A stretch of DNA of 5,064 nt from an uncultured Ruminococcus sp. (GTDB lineage Bacteria; Bacillota; Clostridia; Oscillospirales; Ruminococcaceae): contig CAMCMW010000161.1 of NCBI GenBank assembly GCA_945876155.1, positions 1 to 5,064 of the forward strand. Direction: 5' to 3'. Shown here in pieces: positions 3,950 through 5,064 of this stretch (positions are counted from its first letter, which is position 1; each line of letters begins with the position of its first letter). The notes under the pieces were generated by a model that had not been told where the DNA came from, searched no databases, and saw nothing but the letters and a program-made list of their open reading frames with translations. The translations under genes and the position numbers were made by a program.

Positions 3950-5064
3950 ATGACGTCCAGACAGAAGAAAACACTGATAAGAATAATCATAAGCCTTGCA
4001 ACACTTGTGATTGCGGCAATAATTCCGGTTGAAGGATACTTGCGGCTTGGAGTATTCCTTGTGCCGTATCTCATAATCGGATATGACATACTATGGAAAG
4101 CAGTCAGAAATATTCTGCGTGGTCAGGTATTTGACGAGAATTTTCTTATGGCTATTGCAACAGTCGGTGCATTCGTTCTCGGAGATTACCTGGAAGGCAG
4201 TGCGGTAATGATTTTTTATCAGGTAGGGGAACTTTTCCAGAGTGTTGCAGTGGGAAAATCCAGAAAGTCCATATCCTCACTTATGGACATAAGACCGGAC
4301 TATGCCAACCTTGAAAAAGACGGCGAAATCGTGGAATCCGATCCGGAGGAAGTTTCAATAGGTGATATTATCGTTGTAAAACCCGGAGAAAAAATTCCTC
4401 TTGACGGCGTGATAATCCAGGGGAACACAAGCGTTGACACCTCTGCCCTGACCGGTGAATCCGTTCCGAGAAGTCTGACTGAGGGTGACGACGTTATAAG
4501 CGGCTGTATTAATTTAAGCGGTGTTGTCAGGGTGAGAGTTACTAAGGAATTCGGCGAGTCTACCGTTGCAAAAATACTCGACCTTGTTGAAAATTCCAGC
4601 AGCAAAAAGGCAAAGGCGGAAAACTTCATTACAAAGTTTGCCAGATACTACACTCCATGCGTTGTAATCGGTGCGGCACTCCTTGCTGTGATACCGTCGC
4701 TTATTACCGGAAACTGGGGCGAATGGGTAAACCGTGCGCTGATTTTCCTTGTAATATCCTGTCCGTGTGCGCTTGTTATTTCAGTACCGCTTAGCTTTTT
4801 CGGCGGAATCGGCGGAGCGTCACGCTGCGGAATACTTATAAAGGGCGGCAACTACCTTGAAACTCTCGCCAAAGCTGAAATTGTTGTGTTCGACAAAACG
4901 GGTACCCTCACAAAGGGTGTATTCAACGTCACAGCCATACACCCGGAAATAATCTCCGAGGAAAAGCTGATTGAACTTGCCGCTTATGCGGAGGTGTACT
5001 CAACCCACCCTATTTCACGTTCCATAAGTGAGGCATTTAACGCTGAGATTGACAATAGCATGAT
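3950..5064 (+). CDS. cadA: P1B-type heavy-metal-translocating ATPase (Zn/Cd/Pb), 3' end outside window
   Basis: This is a membrane pump that exports divalent soft metals using ATP. The frame starts at ATG 3950 with GGAGG (3940-3944) five bases upstream and stays open to the window edge, giving 371 visible residues. Two leading membrane helices (about 9-26 and 32-50) are followed by another pair (about 64-100). The actuator domain carries TGES (168-171). A fifth helix is at about 235-252, and helix 4 of the core has the transport motif CPC (271-273) in SCPCALVISVPLS. The phosphorylation site is DKTGT (Asp315), and the nucleotide-domain HP pair is His353-Pro354. The CPC context and the CadC-like regulator point to the P1B-2 Zn/Cd/Pb group, but the deciding Asp/Lys residues of the last helices are outside the window. 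There is no N-terminal HMA domain. That role is presumably filled by the preceding small protein. About 250 C-terminal residues are missing. Confidence 0.94.
   Translation, partial: MTSRQKKTLIRIIISLATLVIAAIIPVEGYLRLGVFLVPYLIIGYDILWKAVRNILRGQVFDENFLMAIATVGAFVLGDYLEGSAVMIFYQVGELFQSVAVGKSRKSISSLMDIRPDYANLEKDGEIVESDPEEVSIGDIIVVKPGEKIPLDGVIIQGNTSVDTSALTGESVPRSLTEGDDVISGCINLSGVVRVRVTKEFGESTVAKILDLVENSSSKKAKAENFITKFARYYTPCVVIGAALLAVIPSLITGNWGEWVNRALIFLVISCPCALVISVPLSFFGGIGGASRCGILIKGGNYLETLAKAEIVVFDKTGTLTKGVFNVTAIHPEIISEEKLIELAAYAEVYSTHPISRSISEAFNAEIDNSM

Noticed and set aside
4300..4851. Minus-strand open frames opposite the ATPase gene
   Set aside because: The plus strand carries an intact P1B ATPase with TGES, CPC and DKTGT motifs. 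The minus-strand frames lack start signals.

Overview
The window looks like chromosomal DNA from an anaerobic, endospore-forming Firmicute of the class Clostridia. The grounds are the end of a spoIIID sporulation regulator gene, sigma-A type promoters with 17-base spacers, strong AGGAGG-type ribosome sites, AT-rich intergenic DNA, and a PepV/Sapep-type dipeptidase. A Ruminococcus-like (Oscillospiraceae) source fits the style, but that is inference. I see no transposase, integrase, CRISPR array, tRNA or rRNA.

Layout. Bases 1-277 (+) hold the 3' part of spoIIID. Bases 278-571 have no gene, but they contain a nested inverted repeat (303-401) and a sigma-A promoter (507-535) for a small AT-rich orphan gene (572-808, +). 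A bidirectional terminator (881-924) separates that gene from a leftward SGNH/GDSL esterase gene (923-1549, -). The esterase has its own extended -10 promoter, with an operator-like dyad centred near the -10 box. Bases 1550-1820 are otherwise noncoding and contain an unexpected rightward promoter (1723-1751) that runs straight into a terminator hairpin (1768-1810). That pair could make a small RNA of about 55 nt. Bases 1821-3194 (-) encode a complete M20 dipeptidase of the PepV family.

Bases 3195-3350 are a divergent promoter region. The dipeptidase promoter points left and a heavy-metal operon promoter points right, and each has a perfect TTGACA -35 box inside one arm of an 11-bp perfect inverted repeat. 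The rightward operon encodes a CadC/SmtB-type metal-sensing repressor (3351-3701), a free-standing heavy-metal-associated (HMA) domain protein (3713-3934), and a Zn/Cd/Pb-type P1B ATPase (3950 to the window edge, partial).

How the genes work together. The last three genes form a metal-detoxification unit. The repressor probably releases the operator at 3313-3336 when it binds Cd, Pb or Zn. The small HMA protein carries metal to the ATPase, which lacks the usual N-terminal HMA domain, and the ATPase pumps metal out. The HMA gene and the ATPase gene are in the same reading frame with one stop codon and five codons between them, so they look like a split version of a normally fused protein. The other genes are single transcription units with no evident functional link to it. 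I found no clearly new multi-gene system. The points most worth checking are the split transporter, the short promoter-terminator unit, the mirrored divergent promoters and the nested inverted repeat.
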